Below, one piece after another: positions 54,161 to 64,000 of a stretch of 64,000 bases of DNA. The notes under the pieces were generated by a model, which had not been told where the DNA came from, did not search any database, and worked only from the letters and a program-made list of their open reading frames with translations. The translations under genes were made by a program, and so were the position numbers. Origin of the DNA: Yponomeuta sedellus (Eukaryota > Arthropoda > Insecta > Lepidoptera > Yponomeutidae); NCBI GenBank assembly GCA_934045075.1, contig OW203726.1:23747488-23811487 (forward strand), written 5' to 3'. Position 1 is the stretch's first letter; every line of letters begins with the position of its first letter.

Positions 54161-54904
54161 TCACTTTTGAACCACCTTCTTTTTGGGTCGACTACTGCTG
54201 GGTTTCGCAAGTTTCGGCTGTTGTTTAGCGGGGGCCGGCACCGTAGTAGAAGTGCAATCAAGCGTTACAGCAAGTTTTTCCACCTCCGCCACTGAAACCA
54301 CCCTATGCCGCGAGCCATCCGGCGCCAAGATGTGGATAGTGCCTTCTCGTGTCCAGCACTTAGTGACGCCAAAATGTTGCCGGGCTGCCATGAATGCCTC
54401 ATGCCTGGGCCGAGTGAGGAACTCGGACAGCGTCGCTCCAGTGCCTTTGAGCTTAGTCTTGGCAAACCAGACTTTATCCTTAGCTTCGGTGGAAGCAAAC
54501 TTTACCAAGACGGGCCTAGAGCGGCCTCCGCCAGGGCGCCCCATCCGCTGACACCGTCTCACATCCCCAGCACCCACATCAACCTGGAGAGGTGCAAGCA
54601 CCCCACACACTGCTGAAGATATGTCTTCTTTATCCGCTTCCTGTAGTCCATGGATAAGTACCATCTTCCTGCGGCTCCGCATCTCAATGCAATCCATCTC
54701 TCGGGCCATTAAGTCCAGTTGTCGCTGCAGGGTGTTAAGAGACAGCACAACAAATGACTTGAAGATGGAGAATTCAGAGCCAAGATTGGGCCCTGCGGAT
54801 GGTGAGGCAGTGCCAACACTCCCACTTAGCTGGCTTTGGAAGGCCTCCATTTGTGCGGAGAAGTGGGCTGAGAGCTCCGCAACCGACTGCTTGACTGCCT
54901 CCAT
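54161..54904 (-). CDS. LINE ORF1 nucleic-acid-binding protein
   Basis: 247 residues starting MEAVKQSVAELSAHF. The first 80 residues are helical and heptad-like (coiled coil likely). A central part with KMVLIHGLQE, DVRRCQRMG and RPVLVKFAS is arranged like the RRM domain of L1/CR1-type ORF1 proteins. The next segment LTRPRHEAFMAARQHFG...CWTREGTIHI matches their C-terminal domain. The basic tail is RPKKKVVQK. It lies 386 bp upstream of ORF2 in the same orientation. Expected to bind element RNA as a chaperone. Confidence 0.8.
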   Translation of the reverse strand: MEAVKQSVAELSAHFSAQMEAFQSQLSGSVGTASPSAGPNLGSEFSIFKSFVVLSLNTLQRQLDLMAREMDCIEMRSRRKMVLIHGLQEADKEDISSAVCGVLAPLQVDVGAGDVRRCQRMGRPGGGRSRPVLVKFASTEAKDKVWFAKTKLKGTGATLSEFLTRPRHEAFMAARQHFGVTKCWTREGTIHILAPDGSRHRVVSVAEVEKLAVTLDCTSTTVPAPAKQQPKLAKPSSSRPKKKVVQK

Positions 54905-55173
54905 AGTGAATTGTGATGTGATGTGATTTATGTTGCAATACAGCTGGCAGGTATTATAGTAAGTAACTAATCACTGTACATATACAAATTGCGATTTAAA
55001 CTTGCAAAATCAATTAATTAAATCTAAGAACAAATTAATTGTTGTGTTTAGTTCAACTACCCGCAAACGAAAAAAAGTATTAAATAGTACAAAAGTATTA
55101 TTCGGGGCCGCATTTCATTAAAATTCAATTTAAATTCTTATGACAATTTTATGTACATAACCGATTAGTATAA

Positions 55174-55418
55174 AAGACCCCAGGGAAAAAGACAAACTAG
55201 ACAAGCAACAAACATTTTGGAGATATTTCATTTTGAAAGTTTGACTTATGCCACTTTTTCCCTGTATGCGATTTTTTAAGCGTCAATAACTCCGAGACTA
55301 ATCTGTTTTTTACCCTGTTCGGTTTACTATCTTACAATAACGGAAATTCCCTACAAAACTGCATTCACAGTTTAGTTTCGAAAAAAAGTGACAAATTCGT
55401 CTTTTTCCCTGGAGTCTT
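55174..55418. mobile_element. MITE with AAGACCCCAGGGAAAAAGAC ends
   Basis: The 20-bp left end recurs inverted at 55399-55418 with one mismatch. About 245 bp, non-coding. A second GGGAAAAAG-like motif (CACTTTTTCCCTG) lies inside. No family copy elsewhere in the window. Confidence 0.75.
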
Positions 55419-55475
55419 CTAGTCTTCCTGGTTGTTAAGCTTCTGGGTTAGCCAGCTATGAAAAGAACATCTAAT

Positions 55476-55887
55476 GAGGGCTTTTCAATGACAGCTGTGA
55501 GTTGATTGCATTAAAAAAAACTAGATGGTGCTGCAAGGAGAATAAATGTCACCCATCATTACGTTTTATCGCGTTTTATGTTGTACGCACAGATTATTAT
55601 TTGTGATAACCTAAACATCTCTTTGTAGTCTGTGATCTAAGCTAAACTATGTTTCGAAACTGTTGAAATTTGAAAGTTTTGAAGTATTTTTTCTTTGTTC
55701 ATTACATACGTACGTGAATTGTGTCTTAACTAATGGCTAGCCCGTGCATCGAGCATTTTTGTAAAAACATAGGCATTCACCGTTTTCCTAAATGATGTAA
55801 ATTTTGACATATTATATGACGTCAGCACCATCTTTCGGTAACTTGCCGTACTGTTTTTTGTTTTTAATGGCGCTTTGAAAAGCCCTC
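55476..55887. mobile_element. MITE-like element, GAGGGCTTTTCAA ends
   Basis: Perfect 13-bp inverted ends, and an inner inverted pair AGATGGTGCTG / CAGCACCATCT about 50-60 bp inside each end. About 412 bp, no coding frame. Confidence 0.7.
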
Positions 55888-56159
55888 TTTGACATAGTAC
55901 CTAAACCATAAACACTGCCTGTCACATTAATGTGAGGTCACGAGAACACTATCGTACGGTGTCACCACTTTACTGCAAAGTATGTACTTATAATGTCAGC
56001 TTCTTTGGCTTACTAGAGGCTGATTTAGGTGTTTAAACATTTACGGTCTTATTAATAAAAACACAATTCGTTACGCTCACTAAAATAGTCTGTGGTGGTG
56101 ATTTTACAAGGAAAAGACATAATCACAGATTAAGTGAATACCACTGCCGTGGTCTACCC

Positions 56160-56305
56160 GAGACCACGGCAACTGTAACGCTGCCGAAACGTCGGGAAAT
56201 AAGGTAATTACGTTTTATCTAATAAATAATCGCGATTTGACCCGGTTTAATATATAACTATGTATGAGTATCGTGAATCATTAAGAAATACTAAATGAGT
56301 AGACT
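56160..56305 (+). repeat. Interspersed repeat (GCTGCCGAAACGTCGGGAAA family)
   Basis: AACGCTGCCGAAACGTCGGG, AATAAATAATCGCGATTTGA and GTTTAATATATAACTATGTA. Copies at 21590-21810, 61320-61400 and 62640-62740. Possibly the 3' end of a retroelement. Confidence 0.6.
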
Positions 56306-56509
56306 CTTAGGAGTGCTTTAAAGGAATCGTATTTTTATAGATAAGGTCGTTTCATTTATAAAAAGTCTATTCCACTTAAATACTTCTAAGATGGAGTTAA
56401 GGCTTGTTTATGATAACAATTCCTGTTGGAAACAGGCTTCTTGTATTTTTATAACACTAAGGCAATTTTTTTAATGTACAATAATGTTTTCTCTTGAATA
56501 ATGAAGCGC

Positions 56510-56868
56510 TCGAGGCCTAGTGTACCCGAGTGATTGGAATCAATTACTCGAGTTAAGCAACAACAGGCGCCGTCAGGTTCTGGATGGGTGGCCGTCCCGT
56601 GACCAACGCTAGTGGCATTTTTCCGAGCGCTTCCGTGCTTCGCAAGGTACGTTAAGCCGTTGGTGCCGGCTGTCATGTAATGGCAGTCGTTAATCCATGC
56701 CAGAGACCAGATGGGTGGATTGATAAGATTTGACAGTAAGGCCCGCCACTGATTTACAATCCTCCATCAACCCGGACTTGGTCCCCGTGGCCTAACTTTC
56801 CTGCTATGCAAGAAGCGACCTGTGCGCAGCAGTGTGGACAAGACAAGTTACAAGGGTTCATATCCAAT
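56510..56868 (+). mobile_element. 5S rRNA-like SINE, near-full copy
   Basis: Head GAAGCGCTCGAGGCCTAGTG, then at 56551-56602 GTTAAGCAACAACAGGCGCC and TGGATGGGTGGCCGTCCCG, in the order and spacing of the 5S rRNA internal promoter. The body AAGGTACGTTAAGCCGTTGG...GACTTGGTCCCCGTGG ends in a degenerate CAGCAGTGTGGACA tail. Best example with 46263 and 57930. Confidence 0.8.
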
Positions 56869-56869
56869 G

Positions 56870-57620
56870 TTTTCTATGTCTATCTATAAATTAGAGAGAG
56901 TAAGTGATCCTACTGTCAGTTATTCTGTGTCAAAACTGCACAAGTCACACGCAGCCTTTATGTTGTCACAGTAAATGACCATAGTTAATTTTTGTAGGTG
57001 GGACGGAGTTGTTAGGACGTGATTTGAAGTAGATTTAATTGCTAATGTCAAGGTGGTCTATGTCATCAAATTTGAAATTTATTAATTAGGGTTGATTGGT
57101 ACGTGGGCAAAGATTAATTTTAATAGATTTATACAATGTGTTTATTGAAGGTAAATTGGTTGTATTCTGGAAACTTCGAACTATAACTCCATAATGTATA
57201 TTGAATTAACAACTCGATGGGCGTGTTTTTCAATAGTTAATCATCGCTCGTCACAAATCCTTAATTGTCTAAAGAATGCTAGTATTATTGTCGAGAACAC
57301 ATTTAACGTGTTCTCGCCCACTAGTTTGTGGTCTTTTTGGAACAGAAAAGTAGCGCTATTTTTAAAACATGATGAAGAAATATTTTCAAGATTCGTTACG
57401 AAATTCTTAGTCGAATCAAAAATCAATGGCGATTAAGTTTGACATTAAGTTACTGCTGATTGTCAGAATTTCGTAAGAAATCTTAAGTACATCGACCAAG
57501 TGCAAGTGAGACTCGAGCACCAAGAGTTCTGCAATATATTTCTTGGTGCATTAGCAAAAATGTGTTTTTTCATTCAGTTCCGGATTCTCAGCGGGAAATC
57601 TGCTAAGAGTCAGTTGCAAC
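56870..57620. other. No gene recognised
   Basis: A small inverted repeat GAGAACAC...GTGTTCTC (about 57294-57317) is present. The open frame 57194-57436 has no recognisable domain and is AT-biased, so I do not call it. Confidence 0.4.
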
Positions 57621-57627
57621 TGACTCT

Positions 57628-57767
57628 AGGGCCGATTCGACCAAACTATTTATGCTTGGTTTAAGTGGTAAACTTTGAATAAATCTAGAATTTAACAAGA
57701 CAATTTCTCGATTTATTCCAAGATTAGCACTTATACCAAGCATAAATAGTTTGGTCGAATCGGCCCT
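57628..57767. mobile_element. MITE with GGGCCGATTCGACCAAACTA ends
   Basis: Inverted ends of about 40 bp (GGGCCGATTCGACC...TATTTATGCTTGGT). Flanks CTA and TTA suggest a PIF/Harbinger-type 3-bp target with one change. 140 bp. Confidence 0.8.
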
Positions 57768-57929
57768 TAAGCCGATTTTTACTATTTGTTGTCATATATA
57801 CGGCATTATAGTCTCGCAATTTTTGACACTGGTTCTCGTTTTACTATTGAGAAAAAATAACAGAGCGCAATGAATCACAATTGTTATACATTAAAATTTA
57901 TTTCGGATGATAATAGATTAGAAGGAAGC

Positions 57930-58285
57930 GTTCGTGACCGAGTGGAACTCAGTGATTGGAATCAACCACTAGGGTTAAGCAGCAACAGGCGCGGCCAGGA
58001 ACTGGAGGGGTGACCAACCCGTGACTACCGCTAGTGGCATTTTTTCCGAGCGCTTCCGTGATTCGCAAGGCACGTTAGCTGTTGATGTCGGCTGTCAAGT
58101 AATGGCAGTCGTTAAGCCATGTCAGTGGCCATGGGCGGCTTTATAACTTATGAAAGTAGGCCCACTCACTGTCTTACGATCCTCCTCCAACCCGGACTTG
58201 GCACCGTGGTGGAGTATGGCCAACCTTCCGGCGATGCAGGAAGAGACCCGTGCCCTAGGAGTAGGGACATACAAAGGGTTACGAT
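57930..58285 (+). mobile_element. 5S-like SINE
   Basis: Sense copy. GGGTTAAGCAGCAACAGGCG and CGGCCAGGAACTGGAGGGGT form the 5S-like head. The 3' end is GCCCTAGGAGTAGGGACATA. Confidence 0.75.
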
Positions 58286-58374
58286 ATCATGAATAGAATT
58301 TGACTGAAGTAATCAAGTAATTTTCAGTTAGACCTTAATAATTTTTGAGGTTATTAAGCTTTTTATTTAAGTGT

Positions 58375-58475
58375 GGCTCGGCCCCAGTCTGGGAGTGTTT
58401 CCATGTTTAATATTCTCACCTGGTTAGGTTAGGTCAGCAGGAAACCCTGCTATGTGGATTTCCTAGTTTGATCGT
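58375..58475 (+). mobile_element. tRNA-derived SINE fragment (GACTGCCTCGTTGG family)
   Basis: GCCCCAGTCTGGGAGTGTTT, TCTCACCTGGTTAGGTTAG and CCTGCTATGTGGATTTCCTA recall the body of the copy at 20727-20925. Confidence 0.45.
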
Positions 58476-58514
58476 TTGTTTATAGTTCGATTCTAGTATG
58501 ACACAAGTGAATAC

Positions 58515-58597
58515 GTACATAACCTCATGCCTGTATCCCGGAGGGGTATGCAGAGACCAGGGACTGCCCCTTGCCACGATCCTGACAGATCACCAAC
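58515..58597 (-). mobile_element. LINE C-terminal tail (CQDRGKWQSL family)
   Basis: Complement of GGTGATCTGTCAGGATCGTG and GGGATACAGGCATGAGGTTA. Confidence 0.6.
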
Positions 58598-58726
58598 AGA
58601 CAAGTGAATATGTTGCGTAAAAGATTTCATTTTTGTTATTACTTAAGATGCCGTCTATATATTTTTCTTTTGAGTACACATAGCGAGTGACAGATAAGAA
58701 TCTACATTTCATTTATATTATATAAC

Positions 58727-58917
58727 TAGCTGACCCAGCGAACTTCGTACCGTCTAACAGTAACATTCTTTAATTTTTTTATTTTTTTTCTCTCCGTAAG
58801 AACCATCCTCGTACGTCAAGGCATATTATAAAAAAAAGAGAATCAGCGAAATCGGTTCAGCTGCTCTCCAGATTTGCGCTTACCAACACATGCAGCGATT
58901 CATTTTTATATTATAGA
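58727..58917. repeat. CTAGCTGACC-type repeat
   Basis: CTAGCTGACCCAGCGAACTT to TTTTATATTATAG. Confidence 0.75.
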
Positions 58918-59404
58918 AGATAGAATAGATGGCGCTCCCTAAAAACTGCTACGAATAAATTTATTTTTAACTCAAGAGTCACTCAACCAAACGTGTGACG
59001 ACGATAATTCATCTGCACAAGTAATTAACAAATTGTCTACTATTACGTCATTAATCTAAACATAAATATGCAAGAATTCTATGTTTAACTGCCGCAGAAG
59101 AGTCTCTAAGACATCCTTGTGGACTCTTCCGCGATGTTCGTTGACCTTTGATATATTTATCCGAAGTTGACACTTACGGTCACCTTAGTTTCTAACTGAT
59201 GATTCGACGGCGAAGGTCAAAATTGCTTGCTCTTTTTACGCCCAAATGACATTGGTGTAACCAGAAGCTCTTGATAATTAACAAGTATTCATGAGGTGTT
59301 TACTACCTGACAAAATGCGGACATAGGAAACAGTTTTTGATGAGTTGAACACAAGCCGCGCTAATGTAGAACACATGTCTTCTCTTAGAGAGAGAAAGAA
59401 ATAG

Positions 59405-59605
59405 AGTGTGGCGAGCACGTGTCAACTCTGCGCGCGCACTACAAACTCCAACATTCGTGCATCGCGCAATCAAAGTGTTTCAATGACATACTATAAATAC
59501 AACGTCCGATTAACAACAGTTGGACCGGCCGTCCCCAGGCATACGATCTGCCTGGCGGGAAATATCCCTTTATAGTGGAAGAGCACGATCACCTGCTCTT
59601 CCTTA
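59405..59605. repeat. CCAGGCATACGATCTGCC family, copy 3
   Basis: Closest to copy 1 at 49318 (GCGAGCACGTGTCAACTCTG, CATACGATCTGCCTGGCGGG). It ends with a short hairpin, GGAAGAGCA / TGCTCTTCC. Confidence 0.7.
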
Positions 59606-60134
59606 AAAGAGTCAGGGTAATGGAGTACGATTTCATGCGGTGAGGTAAATGAACATTCCAGAAACTCAGGTTCCCGTACGATCTTTTCCTTCTTAATACA
59701 ATTTTACACTTTATGATCAAAGGCGAAATATAACTATTTGACTAAGACTATTTTTATTTGTACATTTCTTGATATAGGTACCTGTGTCTTTGAATGTGTA
59801 GGAAAAGTGTTATCATTGCAAAAAGTCTCCAAATAACTTATGAGCTACCACTGTGCTCAACTTCCTTATAAGTTTAGCGTGATTGTAACCATTTAAATTT
59901 TAATAATGGAAATAAAAAAACGTTCACACAATACAGACCGACCGACGGGGGAGACGAGAGAGATGTTTGTTCAGCAATGGAATACTACAACGCGTCACAT
60001 TGGAATGTGGAGCGTTGAATTTAACGTAAGAAAAATAATTTCTTTGAACATAAGAAAAATATCAACTCACAATGTACCAAAAAGGTCTCCGCGCAACTTA
60101 ATGCCACGACAGAGCCCTGGCGCTGATATTCAGC

Positions 60135-60237
60135 GGATGTCTAGAACTGTCGGATCTGTCAGTATCGTGGCTAGTGGCGGTCTCTGGTCTCTGCCTACCC
60201 CTCTGGGATCAAGGCGCCAGGTTATGTTATGTTATGC
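60135..60237 (+). mobile_element. LINE C-terminal tail, diverged (CQDRGKWQSL family)
   Basis: GGATCTGTCAGTATCGTGGC and CTGCCTACCCCTCTGGGATC; frame not kept. Confidence 0.5.
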
Positions 60238-60239
60238 CT

Positions 60240-61115
60240 AGTCTAACTACGAGTGCCCACACCCCTACGACCTACGACCATCCTTGGTCAATTCCAAACC
60301 AAAACTCTATTTCATGAATAACTTAATCCACAAACGTGAATTCATTGTTTTGCATAATGTATTAAGTAAGAAGGCTGCGATATTCGTCAATGTCGAATAG
60401 TTGCTGTAACGTTTTGTACAAACAGCGCTACTCATAGACTGTGATTACATTATAAGTCATCATAAATCCAGAGTTTAGTGACCACTAAACCGTCATTAAT
60501 GCATCTAACTAAACACCGTATAAAGCGAATTGAATGCTGCAATCACGATCATTAGCTCTCAATTGTTTTAGTGAACGGTCAGGTGCATTAACGTATATGC
60601 ACTTCAGTACCTTGTCAAAGTCAAAATAGTCAATTCCTCATACATCAGACTGGAACAGGTTAATGTGACAAGGTTCTAATATCTTTACTTGATAGTGCGC
60701 GCGGCTGTACAATGTGAAATAAGATTAAAGCTTCATATTGCAAACATTCCATAGTATGATGAGATGACATTAAAAAGCAATGTGAAGTTTACGAGCTATT
60801 AGCTGTATTGCTCTTGACTTGGTTTGCGTGAAATTAGAGGTAAACAGGTGATGTAAAAGATCAACATGCGTTTACCGGTTCAGAATTACCTTTTGATGAT
60901 GGTGATGGTGCACGTTTATATAGATTTACGCAAATTTTATTAATGATACAATGCCCTCTTTCACTTAGGTATCATTCCTTTCTCCGATTGATTCGTATTG
61001 ATTTTTTCGGATTTGTATTCAATACCTACTTGTCGATCATCTCTATCCGGACTATTTTAGATACCATTAATAATGTCGGGAATTAGGGTAATTGAGTTTT
61101 ACCTAATAACTTATG
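60240..61115. other. No gene seen
   Basis: AT-rich, no repeat copy or frame of note except a short piece near 61075-61110 of the GCTGCCGAAACG-type repeat. Confidence 0.4.
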
Positions 61116-61117
61116 AA

Positions 61118-61275
61118 TCGTTCAATGTGTTGGTAAGCGCAAATCTCGAGAGCAACTGAACCGATTTCGCTAATTCTTTTTTTAGAATATTCTTTGAAGT
61201 ACGAGGATGGTTCTTATGGAGAGAAAAATAAAAAAAAACTGTTAGGCGGTACGAAGTTCGCGGGTTCAGCTAGTA
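61118..61275. repeat. CTAGCTGACC-type repeat, opposite orientation
   Basis: The only copy in this orientation in the window: it ends with the reverse of the CTAGCTGAACCCGCGAACTT start. Confidence 0.7.
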
Positions 61276-61319
61276 ATTCATAATTTTAGCGACTTATAAT
61301 AATGAATAAATATTTGTTA

Positions 61320-61490
61320 TGTGTATGTCTAACCGCAGTTAGACCCGTTTAATATTTAACTATGTATGAGTATCGGGAATCAATAAGAAATACCCCTAAA
61401 ATTACCTCCTCAAGTCATACATTTTACTAGTTCCGCGATGATAATTTCTTTTTTTATGTACATTAAAGTGTTCTCTATCTATCTCTATGA
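61320..61490 (+). repeat. GACCCGTTTAATAT-type repeat piece and a LINE tail
   Basis: GACCCGTTTAATATTTAACT and TATGAGTATCGGGAATCA, then at about 61447 a LINE-like tail with TGTACATTAAAGTGTTCTCT and TATC units. Confidence 0.5.
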
Positions 61491-61657
61491 TAAGCATTCC
61501 CTTCAGAATAAGCAGTGCCTAGTGGGAACACTGATTAATTTACCTTACTTCACTGTAATCGCACCAAAATATCAACCATGAGCTACTTATGCAGTTTCAG
61601 CCTAGATTGTAACCATAATTTCCGGTGTCAAATAAAAGCTTTTTAATTTTCACCTGC

Positions 61658-61728
61658 TCAGTCCTGACCTTGAAAATAGTAAAAAAAACCATTGTTAATT
61701 TCAAGGTCAGAAACTCAGGACTGAATGG
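61658..61728. repeat. Imperfect hairpin
   Basis: TCAGTCCTGA and CCTTGAAA on the left recur inverted on the right, where eight extra bases separate them. Confidence 0.55.
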
Positions 61729-61732
61729 GTTA

Positions 61733-61846
61733 GGAGACGGTTTCCGCATTGAGAATTTCACTCAGTAAATACTTAAGTAACGTTCTGTCACGCTCTTTTG
61801 TGCGAAATTAGAGGCGACAATACTACAACTGACTACTTAGCAAAAT
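61733..61846. mobile_element. PIF/Harbinger-like MITE, one end lost
   Basis: CGGTTTCCGCATTGAGAATT and TACTTAGCAAAATTC are kept; the right terminus is replaced by a piece of the tRNA-cored repeat. Confidence 0.6.
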
Positions 61847-61912
61847 TCGCTGGTTCGAGTCCCGGCATGGACGGAATTTTTAGCCTCTAAAAATAGGGTT
61901 TTAAAAACCTTG
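61847..61912 (+). repeat. tRNA-cored repeat, 3' fragment
   Basis: B box GGTTCGAGTCCC to TTTTTAGCCTCTAAAAATAG. Confidence 0.6.
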
Positions 61913-62009
61913 TTAAAATTTAAGGCCCGGTACATTATTTCTTTTATTTTTCCCCAACCCGCATACCCAGCGTGGGGATTATGGGCATAACCCCCTATGA
62001 TAGCACAAC

Positions 62010-62078
62010 GTGGCGCTCTTTAGGGGAGGGCTATGTCCAGCAGTGGACTAGTATAGCCTGACGACGACTACGACGACA
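62010..62078 (+). mobile_element. RTE-type LINE 3' tail
   Basis: GCTCTTTAGGGGAGGGCTAT, GTCCAGCAGTGGACTAGTAT and a (GACGAC)n-like end instead of GAAGAAGAA. Confidence 0.65.
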
Positions 62079-62339
62079 TTATTTAATTAAATTTTCCCTA
62101 ACAGATATTTTCGCCAGCAGCACTGAAAGTGTCAATGAGCGATTAAAAACCTGATCCCAAGGTCGCAATAAAATCGTCTGCAGTGTCGCAAGCGCTGCAA
62201 GCAATCTGTAAGGATTACACAAGGCAATGATGCATCGCTTGATCACTGGCGAGTCTGTACGCGACCCATAGGTATTTAAACACTACACGGGTCCTCAACC
62301 TGGGTCAAATTTCATTAAACTACAATTGGTATATTATAT

Positions 62340-62520
62340 TGAACTAACCCGTGCCAAAGACAATTTAAAAACCTATTTAGAGGGGATAAATTCCATCCAT
62401 GCCGGGACTCGAACCCGCAACCTCTGGCTAACCGTGCCAGCGCTCTCCCAACTGAGCTAATGGGCGACTCACCGGCATCCGTGAAATTTTGAAGTTTTAG
62501 CCTCTAAATAGGTTTTACAG
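62340..62520 (-). repeat. tRNA-cored repeat with inverted flanks
   Basis: Core on the minus strand (GGTTCGAGTCCC, TTAGCTCAGTTGGGAGAGCG). AACCTATTTAGAGG at about 62369 and its inverse CCTCTAAATAGGTT near 62503 enclose it. Confidence 0.75.
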
Positions 62521-62639
62521 TTGGTATATGTTAATGATTCACGGTTCTCATACATAGGTCTATATTCATACATAGTGAGGTAAAAGTGTTTCAGTAATTC
62601 TGAACCGATAATACATTAGTGCATTTCATTTTCATACTT

Positions 62640-62745
62640 ATAATTGACTGTACTGGCCACTTCAGTCTACCCATGACCAAGGCGACTGCAACGCTGCCGA
62701 AACATCGGGAATTAAGGTAATCATCACGGTATATATACAAGTATC
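62640..62745 (+). repeat. GCTGCCGAAACATCGGGAAT-type repeat piece
   Basis: CGACTGCAACGCTGCCGAAA and AATTAAGGTAATCAT match 56170-56210. Confidence 0.5.
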
Positions 62746-62779
62746 ACAATAATATTATAGAGGCGAAAGTTTGGGAGTG

Positions 62780-64000
62780 TGTATGTTTCGGTAGCCGGGG
62801 CTTTTTTAATAAAATTTGGTGTGAAGTTAGCTGACACCCTGGATGAACTGGATGAAGTCGTACTTGCTGCAAAAGAATATGTATAGCATTAAAGAATTGT
62901 TTACAGGAACAAATTAAATAGTGATCTTGTATAAATGTAAATAAATTATATTATAGAATCTGTATAAATGTAAATAATTTTATTCACAAACAAATTTTTA
63001 TAACTATTTTACAAATTTTATCAAACAGTTAATTAAGTTAGTTTAAGATTTTTTTTATTTCACATACGATTTATATTGTTACTGAATAAATGAAATGAAA
63101 TAGCTATATTTTACTGCGAGAGATTTTCTGGTCGCACAGGACATCCTCTTTCTACAGTCAAGCGTGACACCGCTTAAGCAACTACTCAGTCAGAAGTAGT
63201 AGATAAAAGTTGGGTTCACGCCTGCCCTGTATCTAGGACTGGCTTGAAGTTTGAGAAAGTATGCTAGACGGGCCATATTTTTACTAAAATGTGTAGCTGC
63301 AAATGTGTGGCCGGTAGCATCAGCCATCATTTACGGCTAGACTATGAAATATTTAGCAATATTTTTAGTATGGCCAGGATATATATATATATTTTTTTAT
63401 ATATATTTTTGTGTATCCGATGATTTTTTAGTATCCCAGCTATATGGCCGGAACGATCGCTTTGCAATCGAAAATACTGCAATATTTTCTCAGCCTGTCT
63501 CGCTTTACGGCCTAAGTGCGTTCCTTTTTTATGCTACGTGAAGTGAAGTTTGCTACGATTTGTTTGACTAGAGCTATGTTCGTGTTCGTCTTGTTTTTCT
63601 TTATTTTGGTTCATTCGTGACACGAACACGAACTCCGTGTTTATGTATGTAGCCCGTGTAAAGACAAAATATTGAGCCATACTGTTGTAGAAATGTTGCC
63701 GGTAATGGCCGGGATATACAATTTCCAGCCATGTGCTCAATTACAATGTTTTTTGTATATTCGGTATATAGTGTAGCCAAATATTTCACAAAAAGTGTAG
63801 GCCGTCTAGAGGCCCCTTAAGGACCACTTTGAGAATCTTTTTCATCGCAAAAAAGTGTCCATAATGGAGATGTCGCAAAAAGGGCGTGACCTCATTCCTT
63901 TGACCTTCTTGCGCGTAATTGCCGCCGTTATACTTGAGTTTTCAACCTGTCAAAGTTTCATGGTGCATTTTCCGTCGATTTTTTTGTTGATGTAATAAAT
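62780..64000. other. No gene; short inverted repeats near 63342-63790
   Basis: ATGAAATATTTAGC (about 63343) recurs inverted near 63780, and GTTCGTGTTCGT (63578-63589) recurs inverted at 63622-63633. No coding frame recognised. Confidence 0.4.

Larger units (their letters stand above)
50478..54930 (-). mobile_element. CR1/Jockey-type LINE, apparently complete coding region
   Basis: Two-ORF LINE on the minus strand with ORF1 at 54904-54161 and ORF2 at 53774-50820. A 3' UTR follows with TTGCCTGGAAGAAATTGCTT, AATAAGGCCGCCATTTGTAC and AATAAAGAATATTC, ending in a (TATC)n tail at about 50481-50500. The 5' boundary is not certain. Fragments of its 3' UTR at 12781, 18450, 37788 and 40131 show that the family has been active repeatedly. 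Confidence 0.85.

Noticed and set aside
57194..57436. 80-residue frame
   Set aside because: No recognisable domain, opposite frame also open, AT-rich; kept as unassigned sequence.

Overview
The window looks like a transposon-rich intergenic stretch of a lepidopteran (moth or butterfly) nuclear genome. The base composition is AT-rich. It holds a Dong/R4-type retrotransposon sitting in an ATT microsatellite, a second complete LINE, many SINE copies, MITEs, mariner and hAT relics, and one insect-type proline-rich secreted-protein gene whose signal peptide is split by an intron. No bacterial operons, rRNA genes or confident functional tRNA genes are present. A run of 200 Ns (42506-42705) marks an assembly gap.

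Layout. 1-4100: RTE-LINE tail, tandem copies of a CTAGCTGACC repeat, a 96-bp tRNA-like tandem array, a tRNA-cored repeat and a 5S-like SINE. 4176-6551 (minus): the only convincing host gene, a Pro/Thr-rich protein built from GYR-type (GYxYPxPxxPF) and YLP-type (TYLPPSTT) motifs; its first exon lies outside the recognised sequence. 6800-26700: a mosaic of LINE 3' tails, SINEs, MITEs, a mariner relic, a hAT-like element and several nested insertions dated relative to each other by target-site duplications. 26863-31212: a Dong/R4-like LINE (minus) flanked on both sides by (ATT)n and broken only by a 613-bp retroposon with a 7-bp duplication. 31280-50470: more SINE, LINE and MITE material, an IS630/Tc1-like inverted-repeat element, and a large near-perfect palindrome (48005-49118). 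50478-about 54930 (minus): a CR1/Jockey-type LINE with ORF1 and an intact endonuclease-reverse transcriptase ORF2. 55170-64000: MITEs, 5S-like SINEs and other relics, with no recognisable gene.

How the parts relate. The two LINEs and the RTE tails supply retrotransposition machinery; the SINE families (tRNA-derived and 5S rRNA-like) are their likely parasites, and some share short 3' tail similarity with the RTE tail. The most unusual items are the 5S-like SINE family (about 13 copies), the tRNA-cored repeat whose flanks occur in inverted pairs and which has built both a 96-bp array and a 1.1-kb palindrome, and the Dong copy in its expected ATT target carrying an unidentified retroposon. All family names are from recognised motifs and remembered consensus features; no database search was possible.
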